DNA from: Rhizophlyctis rosea | Lineage: Eukaryota > Chytridiomycota > Chytridiomycetes > Rhizophlyctidales > Rhizophlyctidaceae | Length of the DNA: 64,000 nucleotides | Assembly (NCBI GenBank): GCA_027596075.1 | Contig: JADGJC010000174.1 | Coordinates: forward strand, 1,263-65,262 | Direction of reading: 5' to 3' | In this document: in pieces, positions 1-11,700 of the stretch | Layout: each line of letters opens with the position of its first letter | How positions within the stretch are numbered: position 1 is the first letter of the stretch | The notes under the pieces: model-generated | Databases searched by the model: none | Told to the model about the DNA's origin: nothing | Seen by the model: only the letters and a program-made list of their open reading frames with translations | Program-made: the position numbers and the translations under genes

Positions 1-360
1 ATAGGTTTTGACGACTGAGTTTTGCATTTAGTAAGTTTCATGTACATAGTCCTTGTAGCAGTGCTGTTGTAAAGAATGCAGAAAATCCAAACGCTAAGGT
101 CACCATCGCACGAAAGGGAACTTTAAACTTTGAACTCAATCAGCGTGATACGCTCCAACCAAATTACGCGTTTCATTGAAAAACAGTGAGAACCCTAAAT
201 ACATCTAGTATCGCGCAAAATACAAATACATACCCGACCAAACTCCAACCCCACGCACACCTTCCTACTTACAAATTGTCTTCCCCAACCGTCACTCCAC
301 CCCACCCACCATCACCAAAAAAACAACAGAGAGTACCCCCCTCTCACACCCACACCCCCA
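1..360. other. Intergenic, nothing recognised
   Basis: No supported gene. The stretch lies downstream of the minus-strand MgtE-type gene and is C-rich and low-complexity from about 240 to 370, which fits a 3' flank. I see no RNA gene or repeat in it. Confidence 0.5.
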
Positions 361-1782
361 TCACCCCAGAAACTTCGCCGCCATCCCCAAATATATAGAA
401 ATCGCAATGATATCCTGCACAGCCGTCTCAAAAGGCCCCGCCGTCAATGCCGGATCAATCCCAAAGAACTTGACGCAGATGGGTGATAGAGTCCCTATCA
501 GTCCTCCTGTTATCGAACTTGCGAGAATACTGAATGGGGAAAGGGGACGGAGGTTGGCATGAGAAAACATGTCGAAAAAGCAAGTTGTGTCCCGTTAAGA
601 CGTTTATTCATTTCCCCCATTACGTACTGGGCAGGAATGAGATGGGAACACCACATGTTTTGATCCCCGTCACAAAACGAAATAGCGATGACTGAAACAT
701 ACCTAAAGCCCGTCACGGCTGCAAATGTCCAACTATTGGACCATATTCCGCTGATTATGGACAGTATGACGAAGGAAGCGAACCCTATTACGGCGGCGGA
801 GGCGCATTCTTTTGCGATGACGCGGAGGAGGGAGTTGATGTCGGATTTAGAGGCGTGGCCGGTTGCGAGGGCGCGGAGGGTTGTTGTTGAGGCTTGGAGG
901 CCGATGTTGCCTGTGCGATAGGTATATGACGGTGTTGTGTGAGTATCAATACGCGAATTTAACGCAAGAGTTTTGTTGGATTGAGGTGCTGTGAGAGACG
1001 GGAGTACATACCGGACATTGAGGAAAGAATGGGGAAGAAGGATGATAGGAGGATGTGTTTTTCGATTATTGGGTTGTATGCTGCGATGATCCCACCCACG
1101 AACATCTCGAAGGTCAGGGTTGCGATGATGGCGGGGCTTCGCCATATGGAGATTTTCCAGAATGGCATCCTGTGCAAGCACGCCAGGTGCATATGACACC
1201 ATAAAGCATTTAGTCATGCACTTCCCAAGCGCGAAGACACGCTGGGCAAAAAACAGACAAAGAATCAAAAGGAGGCATACCTCACCTCTGTATCTGCGCA
1301 GCATCATCATGCGATCTCAGATAATCCACCCGTCTCCTCACCAAATCCTGCACCTCCTCCGCCCCACTATGCATCAAAAGATTCATAAACTCCATCTCCG
1401 GTAACGCCTCCGCCGCAGCCGCATCATCCAAATCATCCTCCTCCTCCTCATCTCCACCTCCACCACCACTCCCACCCCCGCCACCACGCTTCGAATGCCC
1501 CAAAAGCGACACAACAGTCTCCGACAACTCCGTCTTGCCGTGCGGCGTGGTGGGAGACTTAGTTGCTTCGCGGTCGTTGGTGTCGGGGTAGGATGTGGAG
1601 AGGGTTAGGGAGGGTCGGTAGTGTGGTGGAGCGGTGGGACGGACGGTGTTGAGTTCTAGGCTTTCGTCTGTGAGGAGGGCGTCTGTGGAGCGTTGGTAGT
1701 CGTCTCCGGCGAATGCAGTTTCGAGGTCGTCGCCTACGGAGAAGAGGACGTCCCTGTCGCGTGATGGTCGCGGTGCTGGCAT
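361..1782 (-). CDS. MgtE/SLC41-type magnesium transporter, membrane domain only
   Basis: Predicted divalent-cation (Mg2+) channel or transporter of a membrane. Four exons join in frame: 1782-1286, 1169-1012, 910-703 and 529-361, giving 343 aa; every junction has GT..AG ends and the codon phases match. Residues 1-160 are disordered and include Gly-rich and Asp/Glu runs. The rest is the MgtE membrane domain: RMPFWKISIWRSPAIIATL, then SSMSGNIGLQAST (the family's MxGNxGxQ motif), and the ending GIDPALTAGPFETAVQDI, which matches the bacterial GIDPALASGPFVTTVTD motif. The N-terminal MgtE domain and CBS pair of bacterial MgtE are absent, as in eukaryotic SLC41 half-units. Only one copy of the domain is present, so a dimer is expected (inference). 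The ATG at 1782 is the first in the exon. The family call is firm; substrate and membrane are inferred. Confidence 0.85.
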
Positions 1783-2472
1783 ATCGGGTTTATTGGTTCA
1801 AGGAGACGTCGGTGAATAGAGGGATTTCAATGCTTAGTGTGCGATGTGTGGCGTCAGGGGTCGGCGAGCAGCAATGAGTATTTTAATATTATCCTTCGTG
1901 GGTTGTGACGAGACGCAGTCAGTAAAGGACGCAAGCGTAGGACCTTTCGCGCTGGTTGCTATGTTGCCAGTGATACGACTGATAACTTGAGTTATATGAA
2001 GATGAGTGTGGGAGTGTGAAAGAGAAACAGAAACGCCCCATTGAATGCTGTGTGCGTTGATTCCATTGAATGCTGTGTGCGTTGATTCCATTGAATGCCT
2101 GGCATTGGCAATGCTGTTTGGCTCCATCCGGATTGCAAGCCGTGCCCAATCGCCCCTTGTGGAAAACCTTCTTTCAGAGGAAGAAGTAAGCAGGGGGAGA
2201 AGTACAACCCCCGCGTAGGTGTTGAGTTCGGCTACAGCGACTGCGTAGCATTGTCATTACATCTGTGCGCTGGTTTTGAGCCCTTGGTAATAAAGTTTCA
2301 TTATGCGAAAGGTCTCAAAATCATGCGTCAAAGGCAATCAGCATGTGAAAAGTGAACAAAGTGAATCTGCGTACGCAGGTGGATTCGGCTCACGGCAGGC
2401 TTCGCATGACGTAGATTGCATCATGGTATATCTTACAGACTTAGAGTACAAAATTCTACATAAAAGTGCACA
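1783..2472. other. Intergenic, with a short tandem repeat
   Basis: Lies between the start of the MgtE-type gene and the 3' end of the Sel1 gene, so it holds the transporter's promoter. Open frames here are short, overlap on both strands and match nothing I know. The only structure seen is the 25-bp tandem repeat at 2041-2100. Confidence 0.5.
2041..2100. repeat. 25-bp tandem repeat, 2.4 copies
   Basis: The unit TTGAATGCTGTGTGCGTTGA followed by TTCCA occurs perfectly at 2041-2065 and 2066-2090, and a third partial unit starts at 2091. It sits in non-coding DNA upstream of the transporter gene. It looks like a small minisatellite; no function is visible. Confidence 0.85.
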
Positions 2473-3440
2473 TCACCAGCGTAACCCTTGATCCTTCAAA
2501 TGCTTCTGCGCGAGTTCCATTCCTTGCGCAGCTGCTTTGCGGAATAATTCTACTGCCCGTTCCCTATCTCTCGAAACCCCAAAACCAGACTCGTAACACC
2601 TTGCGAGATTGTACTGTCCATATTCGTTCCCCCCATCCGCAGAGCGTTGATATAACGCAACAGCCTTTGTCCAATCTTGTGCTACACCCATCCCACGCTC
2701 GTAACAGTACCCCAAGCCGCATTGACCCCACACCGATTCCTGGTCAGCGGATTTTTGATACCATCGACAGCTTTCTTGGCGTCCTTTCCGATCCCAATCC
2801 CCTCATCATAATAGTAGCCCACGCAATGTTGAGCTATACCATGTCCTTTCTCAGCCGCTTTGAGTACCCACCGAAAACCTTCCGACTCGTCCCGATTAAC
2901 TCCTAAACCCTTCTCATAGCAAAACCCAACACCATAAATACCACCGGTGTTTCCTTGCGCTGCCGCTTTCTGAAACCACTCAAATGCCAATTTTCGGTCA
3001 CCGTCCACTCCCCATTCATACAGATAACACCGTGCCAGCTGAAGTTGCGCATCCGGATAACCCTGCTCTGCTGACAACTTGTATAATCGAAACGCCTTAG
3101 TCAAGTCCTTCTTCACCCCAGTCCCATCTCGGTAGCGATTCGCCAGATTGTACTGTTCGTACATGTCCATTTGCTTGTTTACATCGCTGGTTGGGTCGTA
3201 GATAGAAAGTTCGAGATACATCGTCTCACGGGGTTCAGTGGTTGGTTCTTGCAAAGTTCCCGAGGCTGAAGGTGTGAGCTTCTGTGCTTTCTGGGTTGGG
3301 TGTGTAAAGTAAGCAAATGCTCCCGGATTGAACTGCGGCCAGAGGGAAGTATTACCCTTGTTTGGTTTTTGGAACACACGCCTGATGTTCGCTACGAGAC
3401 CATTGTTTTCTTTCCCTCTATAACATTCGGTTAAAGGCAT
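2473..3440 (-). pseudogene. Sel1-like repeat protein with an apparent 1-base frameshift
   Basis: Sel1 repeats are helical pairs that act as adaptor scaffolds, for example in ER-associated degradation or chitin synthase activation. At least six repeats are visible, with unit cores such as YNLANRYRDGTGVKKDL, LARCYLYEWGV, GFCYEKGLGVNRD, GYYYDEGIGIGKD, GYCYERGMGVAQD and NLARCYESGFGVSRD, each about 36 aa. The reading frame breaks near 2767: KDAKKAV is followed in the next frame by RWYQKSADQE, exactly as the repeat predicts, so one base (a C) is missing. No GT..AG intron explains it. It is either a sequencing indel or a decayed gene. The first in-frame ATG is at 3440; an unrecognised upstream exon is possible because sequence upstream to 3506 also stays open. 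Partner and pathway are unknown. Confidence 0.78.
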
Positions 3441-4245
3441 TAGGGACACATATAATGGGACCGGTAGATCCTTCCATTCATTCTCACCGTCCCATGATGC
3501 TGTCAATTTTCAACAATCTTCACCCTACAGAATACTCGGGACATTGGAGAATTAATTAAACCGAGAGGACGGACGCAAGTTGGGGAAACTCTTAGTCTCG
3601 CTAAGACGAGGAATGGGGATGGTCTATTTCGAAGACTATGATTCCGTTGGCATTCGCATTCTACACTTTCTACTTGACTCCTCTCTTATCACCTTCGGTC
3701 GGCGTTCTGAGTGTTTGAGAAGGAGACTATCTCAATTACCCCCCTTTTAGCAATATGGATAGTAGTAAACGAGATGCGATGCATTCGCTTCCTATGTCCT
3801 GCCTATGTCCGGTGGCTCTGGTGACAGGCGAAACACCTGCAATTGGTGTCGTGACACAAATTGAACGCAGGTGGTGCCGCGAATTCCGCAGCACCACAAA
3901 CGCGTTGATTGAGGTCACGGTGGGCTGGTCCCCTCCACGAGACCCCCCAAAGCGTCGCCAAGTCAGGGATTTCCTCCGCCAAGGCACACATTGGCAAGTT
4001 GTTTCGAAGAATAAAAGGGCCAAAGCAGAAATTCCACCCTTCCGCACATAGCTCTCTATAATAGTATCTTTCGGAACGAAGAAAGTTCCCCGCGTTCTAT
4101 AGCGCAAAAATCCGAACGTTCGACCATCTTTTGCCTTCCGTTCTCTCCGAGCTTGAGCACCCTTAACGCGTTCCAGACTCTCCAAGTTGACTCTGCAGCT
4201 GCCCATAAGGGCTGAAGCTTTCTCCATCAAGTTACCGTTTCCAGC
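3441..4245. other. Divergent intergenic region
   Basis: Separates the minus-strand Sel1 gene from the plus-strand GRDP gene and probably holds both promoters. A minus-strand frame over 3736-4284 and a plus-strand frame over 3755-4051 are open, but they overlap each other and neither resembles a known protein, so I do not call them. Confidence 0.5.
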
Positions 4246-6826
4246 ATGGACAGTAAACATGCTGAGGCGTTCGGAACAGGCCAAACGTTGCTGAGTATTC
4301 CATCGACGTCCGAAAAGACTCGAGCAAGCTTCAGCGGCGAAAGGGTATGTCTGAATGCTACCTTATCCGTTATCAAACGGCAACCGGCGGTCTGACTCAC
4401 CTCCCTTCTCGAAATCATCGCCAGACCGTCATCCCACCCTCCTTCGACTCCTTTAAAACCCAATATGCAACCACAGAACAAGACACCCCAGCAGCAGTGG
4501 TCATCGATTACTGCGTACACATGGGATCCGGCGAAGCTCATCTGGGACTTCTGGCTCGTTTCTCCGCCTTGGAATCTCCCAACCAAACAGATGACTTCCA
4601 ATTTCTGTGCCAAGCCGAGATTCGATATATTTCATGGCTGACATATCTCAAGGACAAGCGACCGGACCCTGACAACATTCCGCTTCCTCCATTGGGTATG
4701 CGCGCAATCCTTTGTCCACTCCATACATGCCACAAAATATTGACTGTGTTGGACAGATGTTGCATACATGTGGCATGCGCACATGTTGAACCCTCTCCGT
4801 TACTATGAGGATACATACCATTTGTTCGGGATGGCAGATGTCCCTTATTACATGCCTCTAGAACGGTAAGCCGACTCGAGGCCCAAAGTACCCTCACAAA
4901 TCAAATCTCATCAACTCATACCCACCACCAGCATGCACTCCCTCCCAGGCATCGGATATCACCCGGATGCAGACTCTATCAAAGCATGGGAATCATACAG
5001 CTCCCAGCCCTTCACCATCAACCCCACAACAGATGTGCCAGTCACCTGCCTCTGGTGCACTGTTACGATATCGGTCCCCATTACGCAATATATGGAATTC
5101 AGAATGAAGGAAGGCACTCTGAACTGTACTTGCTGCGATCAGACGTTCTCTGCTGCCACCTCTTCGCTGAAACGATTGATCACGGACCTGACGTCTTTTC
5201 AAAACCAACATTCGATCTTTGCAAAGCACAAATTGCCGTATCCAAAGTGTGTATTAAGTCGCAAGCCTGCCGATTCCGCATGCTTGACATTCACAACCTT
5301 TGATTTTCATCTTACTGATTGCCCCACCATCTTATTTCAGGGGCTCCATCCTGGACGAGCGCACCGGCACCATCAACACCGCAAAAGCTAAATTAGATAT
5401 TGAATCCGTGTTCTGCTCCACGGATCCGAGAGCATCGGCACATTATGCAACGCTGCTTGCAGATCCCACCACGGCTGACTCGGATGTGTGGAAGACTTTT
5501 GAGAAAAATTTGAAGGCCTTGATGATCAAGCTTAGGGTAGCAAACGGTGTTAGCAGGGTGCGGAAGTCTACGTTAAGCAAGGTATGTACTGTGATGCATG
5601 ATTGGGCAGTGTGCCTTTGGTTATTAGGTTTACTACAACGCGAATTCCACAAAAGGTCGGACGAGCCTACCGCGACCTGGTCACGCCCTTGACGATTGAC
5701 CTTGTTGCAGGTGCGTGTACAAGTGACGAGCAAATACGCTATTTCATTTTTCTTGCATGCTGAACGAAATGCTAACCATCTCCTATCACACACTTGCAAA
5801 CCCAAAACAGCTGTCATCCGCCAACGCAATTTCACAACTAAAATGATCAGCGGAGTAGTGCCTTGGACCGATCGAGCTGTCCTAGCCCGTTCCACAATCC
5901 GTTACCGCCAATTCCTCCTCCTGATGGACAGGCACAAGGCCAATTTCCTCGTGCCTACGCTTGGTAAGTGATTATTTATTCCCAACTTGATGCTCAATGC
6001 ACACACCATCCTAATACCGTCGCAAAATGCAGACATCGACTTAATGTGGCACACCCACCAACTACACCCGCTACGATACCAACAATACGGCATCAAACAC
6101 TTTGCACGCATCATCGACCATGACGACGCAGTAGGGGAATCCAAATTGAATGATGCGTTCTTCAAGACTTGTTTGCTGTGGAAGAAGGAGTTCAGAGGTC
6201 AGTACATTTGTCCTTAGTCTGAAAAATTCCAACCAAACCCACCTTCAAGCGCTCGAACAACTTCCCGCCCACCAAACGTGTCCCAGAACCCTACTCAGTA
6301 ACCAACGCTGGCAAGAAATATATGTCACAAGGCCGAGTCGTGGGCTCTGTAATCTTTCCACTGTATGCGGTGTACTCCATCACACAGTTCGCAAGGCTCA
6401 AAAAGGCTTCCAATGGCGAGAGCGGGTGCGTTACGCATGATGCATCACTGCCGCCGGTTAATAGGAGGAATAAGGGCGGGTATGTGATGTTCCTATGCTT
6501 GTTCTATGCAACGGTTTGGGCTTGAGTAATGTGCGCTTTGACAATAACGCATTTTTGATGACTTTTACGTGTTGCCGTTTAGATGCGCCTCCTGCACGGG
6601 CTACTTCCTTGCCTGTGGTTACTACATGGGCTTCGGTCTCGGATATGGAATGGTTGCTAGCTGTGGAAGTATCGGTTCTGCTTGTGGGTCCATGGCTCCC
6701 TGTGGGACTGGCGGTTGTGGTGGGGCTGGTTGCGGAGGAGCTGGATGTGGAGGAGGGAGTAGCAGTAGCGGTTGCGGTGGAGGCGGATGTGGTGGTGGGT
6801 GTGGCGGTGGTGGGTGCGGTGGTTAA
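4246..6826 (+). CDS. GRDP-like (DUF1399) protein with Cys/Gly-rich tail; apparent frameshift
   Basis: Glycine-rich-domain-containing protein family, known in plants from stress and development; molecular role unclear. About 11 exons, including 4246-4344, ...-4695, 4757-4865, 4932-5246, 5341-5581, 5656-5710, 5811-5963, 6033-6197, 6287-6479 and 6583-6826, all with GT..AG ends and matching phases. Two family motifs are clear: DVAYMWHAHMLNPLRYYEDT and DIDLMWHTHQLHPLRYQQY. The C-terminus is a Cys/Gly-rich run of GCGGAGCGG type. In exon 2 the frame changes between WDPAKLIWDF and LARFSALE at about 4550; one missing C in the 'acttctgg' stretch explains it, so this is a probable indel or a recent lesion. 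The start ATG at 4246 gives a plausible 33-residue first exon that splices in phase. Confidence 0.83.
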
Positions 6827-7182
6827 TGGTCTTTGGAAGGCTCCACTATGTGGGATCTTTAATGAGCAAATTTGGGTGCAAGTTAGTGATGAAGACTATA
6901 CCAGCGCGCGCTTTAAATTTTTTTTTTGTTATTATTCGCTGTGAATTGGGGAATTTGAATGTGACGGTAATTCAAAGTTCTTCACATTGAAAATGAAAAT
7001 CGATCTTACGACTCGATGGCTACTAGGTGCAGGATTATCTGGATAATGATGATGGAGGTCAGACGAGCAGACGGCCGCAGTGAAGTGTCACGTTGGTGGC
7101 GAAGCCAGATGTCAGTGGCACAGCAATCCAAGTTGTGTGCCACCAGAGACCAGACAGAACAGACCCTTCTTCAGCCCCACAA
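6827..7182. other. Intergenic, nothing recognised
   Basis: The 3' flank of the GRDP gene and the 5' flank of the tRNA at 7183. A run of nine T's near 6920 lies shortly after the GRDP stop. I see no coding or structural signal beyond that. Confidence 0.5.
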
Positions 7183-7284
7183 GGCCTGATAGTATACTTG
7201 GTTTACTACATTGCATATTCAATCATAGGCACTCGTCGGCTCTTTGATCGCAATTTGTTCCCGGTTCGACTCCGGGTCAGGCCA
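7183..7284 (+). tRNA. tRNA gene with a probable intron, anticodon unresolved
   Basis: The acceptor stem GGCCTGA (7183-7189) pairs perfectly with TCAGGCC (7277-7283). The T-arm CCCGG-TTCGACT-CCGGG lies at 7260-7276. Box A TAGTATACTTGG (7190-7201) and box B GGTTCGACTCC match the Pol III consensus. An anticodon stem ATTGC/GCAAT (7210-7214 with 7250-7254) encloses 35 nt, so an intron of about 27 nt in the loop is inferred. Read literally the loop gives ATT, which is not a standard nuclear anticodon, so identity is left open. A T-run about 25 nt downstream could terminate Pol III. Confidence 0.65.
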
Positions 7285-7753
7285 TATATCTCTCATTATA
7301 TATATTTTTTGCACATAATCATAGACTCCTCCAGTCAGTCACGAACCGTTGACCTCCGTCGATTGTCGAAAACTCTGACCGTTGGAGTGGGATATACTGA
7401 AACCAAAAGGCGACCAGTCATGCCCAAGTTCCATGTTTCAGGAAAGCAGTTTTCAATATCTCCCGCGATCGTGTGGATGTGCCTGATTGTTACAGAGAAC
7501 ATGGAGCGCGTCAGATGAGGGCGCGACATGACATGACTCGTACCGGACAGGTCTCACATCCATTCTCACATGGCGATGCAACCAATGTGATTGTTCCGCA
7601 CATTGTCAATGTCGGTTGTCTCACTGATTGACTGAAATATAAAAAGGAATGAATCCTCGCTCTCCTCAGGCATTCGACCGGTCACTTGTTACTTCCACAT
7701 AACTCTTGGAAACATCGAACCCTCTTCGTGTTCAGCCTAAACTCAATCTGCAA
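7285..7753. other. Intergenic, nothing recognised
   Basis: Lies between the tRNA and the small Myb-like gene. It begins AT-rich with a T-run (Pol III terminator candidate). The rest presumably carries the promoter of the gene at 7754. No other structure seen. Confidence 0.5.
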
Positions 7754-8264
7754 ATGTCTATCCCAAGCAATCGAACCTCAATGTCGACTCCCAAAGAACC
7801 CACCACCACCGACGACTTCACCATCAGCGACCGCCCCCCATCACCCAAAACTCCACCCCACCCACCCGCCAAACGCAAGCCTAGTACAACTCAACCAACC
7901 ACGCCCACCCGAACCAAAAAGCCAAAGACTGACGTCGCTGTAAGTATCAGACAAAAAAGAGAGTGGCCTGCACGTGAACGTCTGGGACCCCCTTACGACA
8001 AAGTCACGCACTCACACATCCCTTTCCCTCTTACAGTCCACTTCCCACACCCTAACACCCACCGACATCCAAATCATCGCCTCCTACACCCAATCCGACA
8101 CAACCAGCTGGCCCGAAGACAAGTCTCGCCTCGTCGAAGCCCTCGCGCACAAGCACAACAACAACGCCAAGGAGATCCATAGGGAGTACAACGATTTGAC
8201 GGGCATGAGCTTGAAGCAGATTACGAATAAGTTGACGGTGTTGAAGAGGCAGGGGAAGGTTTGA
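7754..8264 (+). CDS. Small basic protein with Myb/SANT-like C-terminal helix domain
   Basis: Two exons, 7754-7939 and 8037-8264, join in phase to encode 137 aa. Residues 1-62 are rich in Pro, Thr and Ser and contain basic clusters PPAKRKP and TRTKKPK, which fit a nuclear localisation signal. Residues 63-137 form a compact domain beginning LTPTDIQIIASYTQ with W, E/D and helix-turn-helix spacing (SWPEDKSRLVEALAHKH ... MSLKQITNKLTVLKRQGKV), similar in pattern to Myb/SANT DNA-binding repeats. DNA binding is inferred from pattern only. ATG 7754 is used because the open frame upstream has no better ATG start; 7784 is an alternative. It converges on the minus-strand frame at 8467-8796. Confidence 0.65.
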
Positions 8265-8466
8265 GGGGAGGTAGGGTTTAGATGAGGGTGTTTTGGGGAG
8301 GGAGGGAGGAGCGTGGAATGGAAGGGTTTTGAGTGGGGGAAGCGGGAATAGGTAGTATTCCAGCACTGATGCGGTGTCAGCTGTTTTGGGGGATCAGAGA
8401 TGTAAGATAGTTTCACAAATAGGGAAAATATCACGACTTTCAAGATGAGCGAAAAAAGTGAAGTTC

Positions 8467-8796
8467 TCATGTCCCCAATCTACGCTGTCTATGGACCTTA
8501 TAATTTGAATTTGACATGAGAACTAGTGATGTTTTATCAATACGGGTATCTCTACACAACAGGCGGGATGAGACATTCCATCCATCCGAGATCCAGATAC
8601 ATATCGTGACAACAGCGCGGTCATCACAACCGTCGTAAATGACTTGACCCCCACTGGTAGCGAGGACTTGCTGCAGGTCTTGAAGGAAGGCAGCTGGATC
8701 ACGGCGAAGGGTGCCTCTCATAATGATGGGTTTGGTTTCTGCGTTGAGGTTGACGATGATGAGGTCTTTTTCGGGTTGGATGGGTTGGGATGTCAT
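8467..8796 (-). CDS. Hypothetical small protein
   Basis: An ATG frame of 109 codons. The first 60 residues look like real protein (EKDLIIVNLNAETKPIIMRG, then DPAAFLQDLQQVLATSGGQ) with an alternating hydrophobic pattern. The C-terminal part is less convincing and may be intron read-through. I recognise no family. It could be the first exon of a longer gene whose remaining exons I cannot see. Confidence 0.35.
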   Translation of the reverse strand: MTSQPIQPEKDLIIVNLNAETKPIIMRGTLRRDPAAFLQDLQQVLATSGGQVIYDGCDDRAVVTICIWISDGWNVSSRLLCRDTRIDKTSLVLMSNSNYKVHRQRRLGT

Positions 8797-11700
8797 GGTG
8801 ATCGTTCGCTAAGGAGTTGGTGTGTGCTTTTGAGATCTTCTTGTAGTGTTATGTTGATAGATTCGATACGAAATTAACGGCAACTTCCAGCTGGGGATGA
8901 AGGTCATGGAACAGTACGTGAGGAGAATTTGTGGAACAGTATGGACTATACTTATGGACTTCTAGCAGAACTGAGCCCGTTTTCATATGCTGTGGAAGGT
9001 AACAAAGGGAAAGGAATACTAATCCTCCACCATTGACGAAAAGAATCAGCACTTTCCAAACATATCTATTCGTAGGTCACACAATGATGACTGGAAGTAT
9101 CGCCCAGTTGCGTTTTCCGTCTGATGAAGGCAAGCCACAAGAGCCTTCATTGAAATATTGTTTGTACATCATTTTCAGATTTGTTGACCACTTTGACTGG
9201 CGAGTCCCTTTCCCTATGTGTTGGTTGCTTTTGTTCCATATGTTGGGAATGGTTTCGGATTGATGAGGACGGAGGGAGAAATATCAAGGATTTGTTATAC
9301 GTGCGCAAAATCCCTCAGCAATCGCAGTGTAGATGTTGCTGAATACCAGTTAAAGTCAACCCTATGAAGCAAATGACATTTGTCGACCACCTTGTATTTC
9401 GATGTATGATATGATAGAGGGAAATGTGGTATCAAATAAGGGAAGAGAGGGGGCAATAGGGGGGAAATAAAAAAGCGGGCACTAGCTGCCAAAAAAGCAG
9501 GACAGTCCCGTTTACGAGAGCCCCAGAATCATTGAAGCCAAGATGGCCATTGCCCCTGGGTCCGGGTCAATAAGCAAAACGGATGTGGTCAGAGAGCCCA
9601 GCAAGCCTACACATCCGTGCAGCCGAGCACGCGTGAATGCAATCCCGAAGGATCAGACCTTTGCGAACTGGCGTCTTGTAACAAAGCCGATGCCTTGAGC
9701 TTGTATTTTGGGATGCGTAAGGATATGTCGAATCGGTCTGTGCTTCTTGAGATCAATTTGATGCCTGGTGGTCGCCGATCTCACCTCCCACCTCCCACTT
9801 CGCCAACTCCACTCAGGTCAAACAAAACAAAACAAAACAAGAACTTGCTCCCTTTAATGGAAGCCACCGGCTTTCACGGTCGTTTTGGCTTGACTTCCAC
9901 GCGGATGCTTGCCTTCGATTGCTTCAAGATGGTTGCTTGCTGCATAATGCTTTAGAGTGGAAGTTCCAAAGAAAAGGAAGGAAAGTGGACTTTACCTGAT
10001 TGGCACATTATCCGCATCGCTAAAGCTGTCAAAACGACTATGTTTTTCGGTGTCCCAGTTACATCAAAACTGGAGCTACAGTCGGAAGTCAAGAAGATTA
10101 GTCCCTGTGCAGCACAAGAGTCAACATACCACCACCAACTCACCTAAACGGCCACAAGACCATACCATCTGCCTCCTCCAAGCAGATGCTCCAGCCTTGA
10201 CGGTACCCCACACATGCCCTTGTGGGTTGCCGAGACAAAGAAGTCACCGGCCCTCAACCTGTCTAGCTGAGGTTATGCATTCCTTTCATCGAAGTACTCT
10301 CGCCGACCGACAAGACCCCCTCCGAGAATACACCCACTGCTGACGCCCCATGTGGGGTGGTGCAGAACGCCAGCCTGTCCCTTGGATCTTGATCTGAAAA
10401 GCAAAAACATTACACGCATACGGCGAAGTGAAGGAAGTTTCAGCAAGCGATGCACTTATCTTGCCTAACACCTGCAAAAGAAAACACCCTGAATAGACAA
10501 AAGCGTAAACCCACACAACTACAACACCTACAAGAACACCAAGTGGAACATGCAGCTGCGCCAGACTGTCTGAGGCATCTATCACGGAGGCAGAAGCGGT
10601 CAACCACACTTAAGCGGCAGCGAATCTCATTGGTCGGTGGTAAGCCGGGGGCCAATGAATCTCGAAGCCAAAAAGGCACCGGTCGTACCGGCGCGCGTCC
10701 GCCCTTGCACAGTCCAGCAAACGGGCATTGCATGCCCTCTATCTCACCCGAAAGCCCCTCGTCCCAAAATATCGTCTCCCTGCTACACACATGCAAGGCT
10801 GCCTGGGCGTCACAGCGCTTTTGAGAATTGGGAGGGATGTGTGTGGTGTTTAGTTATGAGTTGGATGGAAGGTGAGATAGCCACGATGTATGTGGGTAGG
10901 TAGGGTAGTAGTTGTGTGATAGAAAGAAAATGCCATTGCAAGTAACAACGTTGGGTAAAAAAACGAAGTCTTCTAAGAAGATACAACTTACCAGTGCGTG
11001 TTCCCGACCACCGCGCGAGCAACCAAGACGCAGAAACAGATCACACACCAAGAAAAACCTGATTGGATAAAGAAGGAAAGAGTAAGCGGATTGTGTGAAG
11101 GGTTGGCAAGAAAAACAATGGTTTGTGAGGAAAGGTCGTTACCCACCCTATAGGTGATGGTCCGACGAAGCCATGTTGTTCGTGCGGGTCAACAACAATA
11201 GAAAACAACAGCCTACTTTGGGAAGAAAAGATACTGTGAGCGAGCATCGTTGAGAGCAACGAGTGGTTAACAATATACATCACAAAGCAGAAGCTTGCCA
11301 CTCACCTCGGAGGTAAGGAAAGGATGGCAAGAAGGCGTCACTGGTTGATGTTTTTGAAAGACGGCGTGGATTGGGTGGTTGGGATGGTGGAACGGAAACT
11401 ACTTGTCTGATTTAAACATAATTTGCTGGCGGCGTACGTGGTCTTATAACGCGGCTATGGGCGCTGCACTGACTAAGGGCAGCGACGATGAAAGGTTTTG
11501 GCATGTACTGAGAATACAATGGCTTAAGTCAGGCATATCAACAATGATGGATCAACAACGGATGACCTACCTCCAAAACCTAAACCCTAGTCGTACCAAC
11601 CCCCTAATCTATACATATACCAACCCGCTATTCTATACATGTATCCATACATCCCAACAAACTGGGGCCTTGGCTTGAAAAGATCCCTTCAACAAAGTGG

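Noticed and set aside
3736..4284. Minus-strand 182-codon frame and overlapping plus-strand frame from 3755
   Set aside because: They overlap each other and run into the first GRDP exon; no recognisable motifs.
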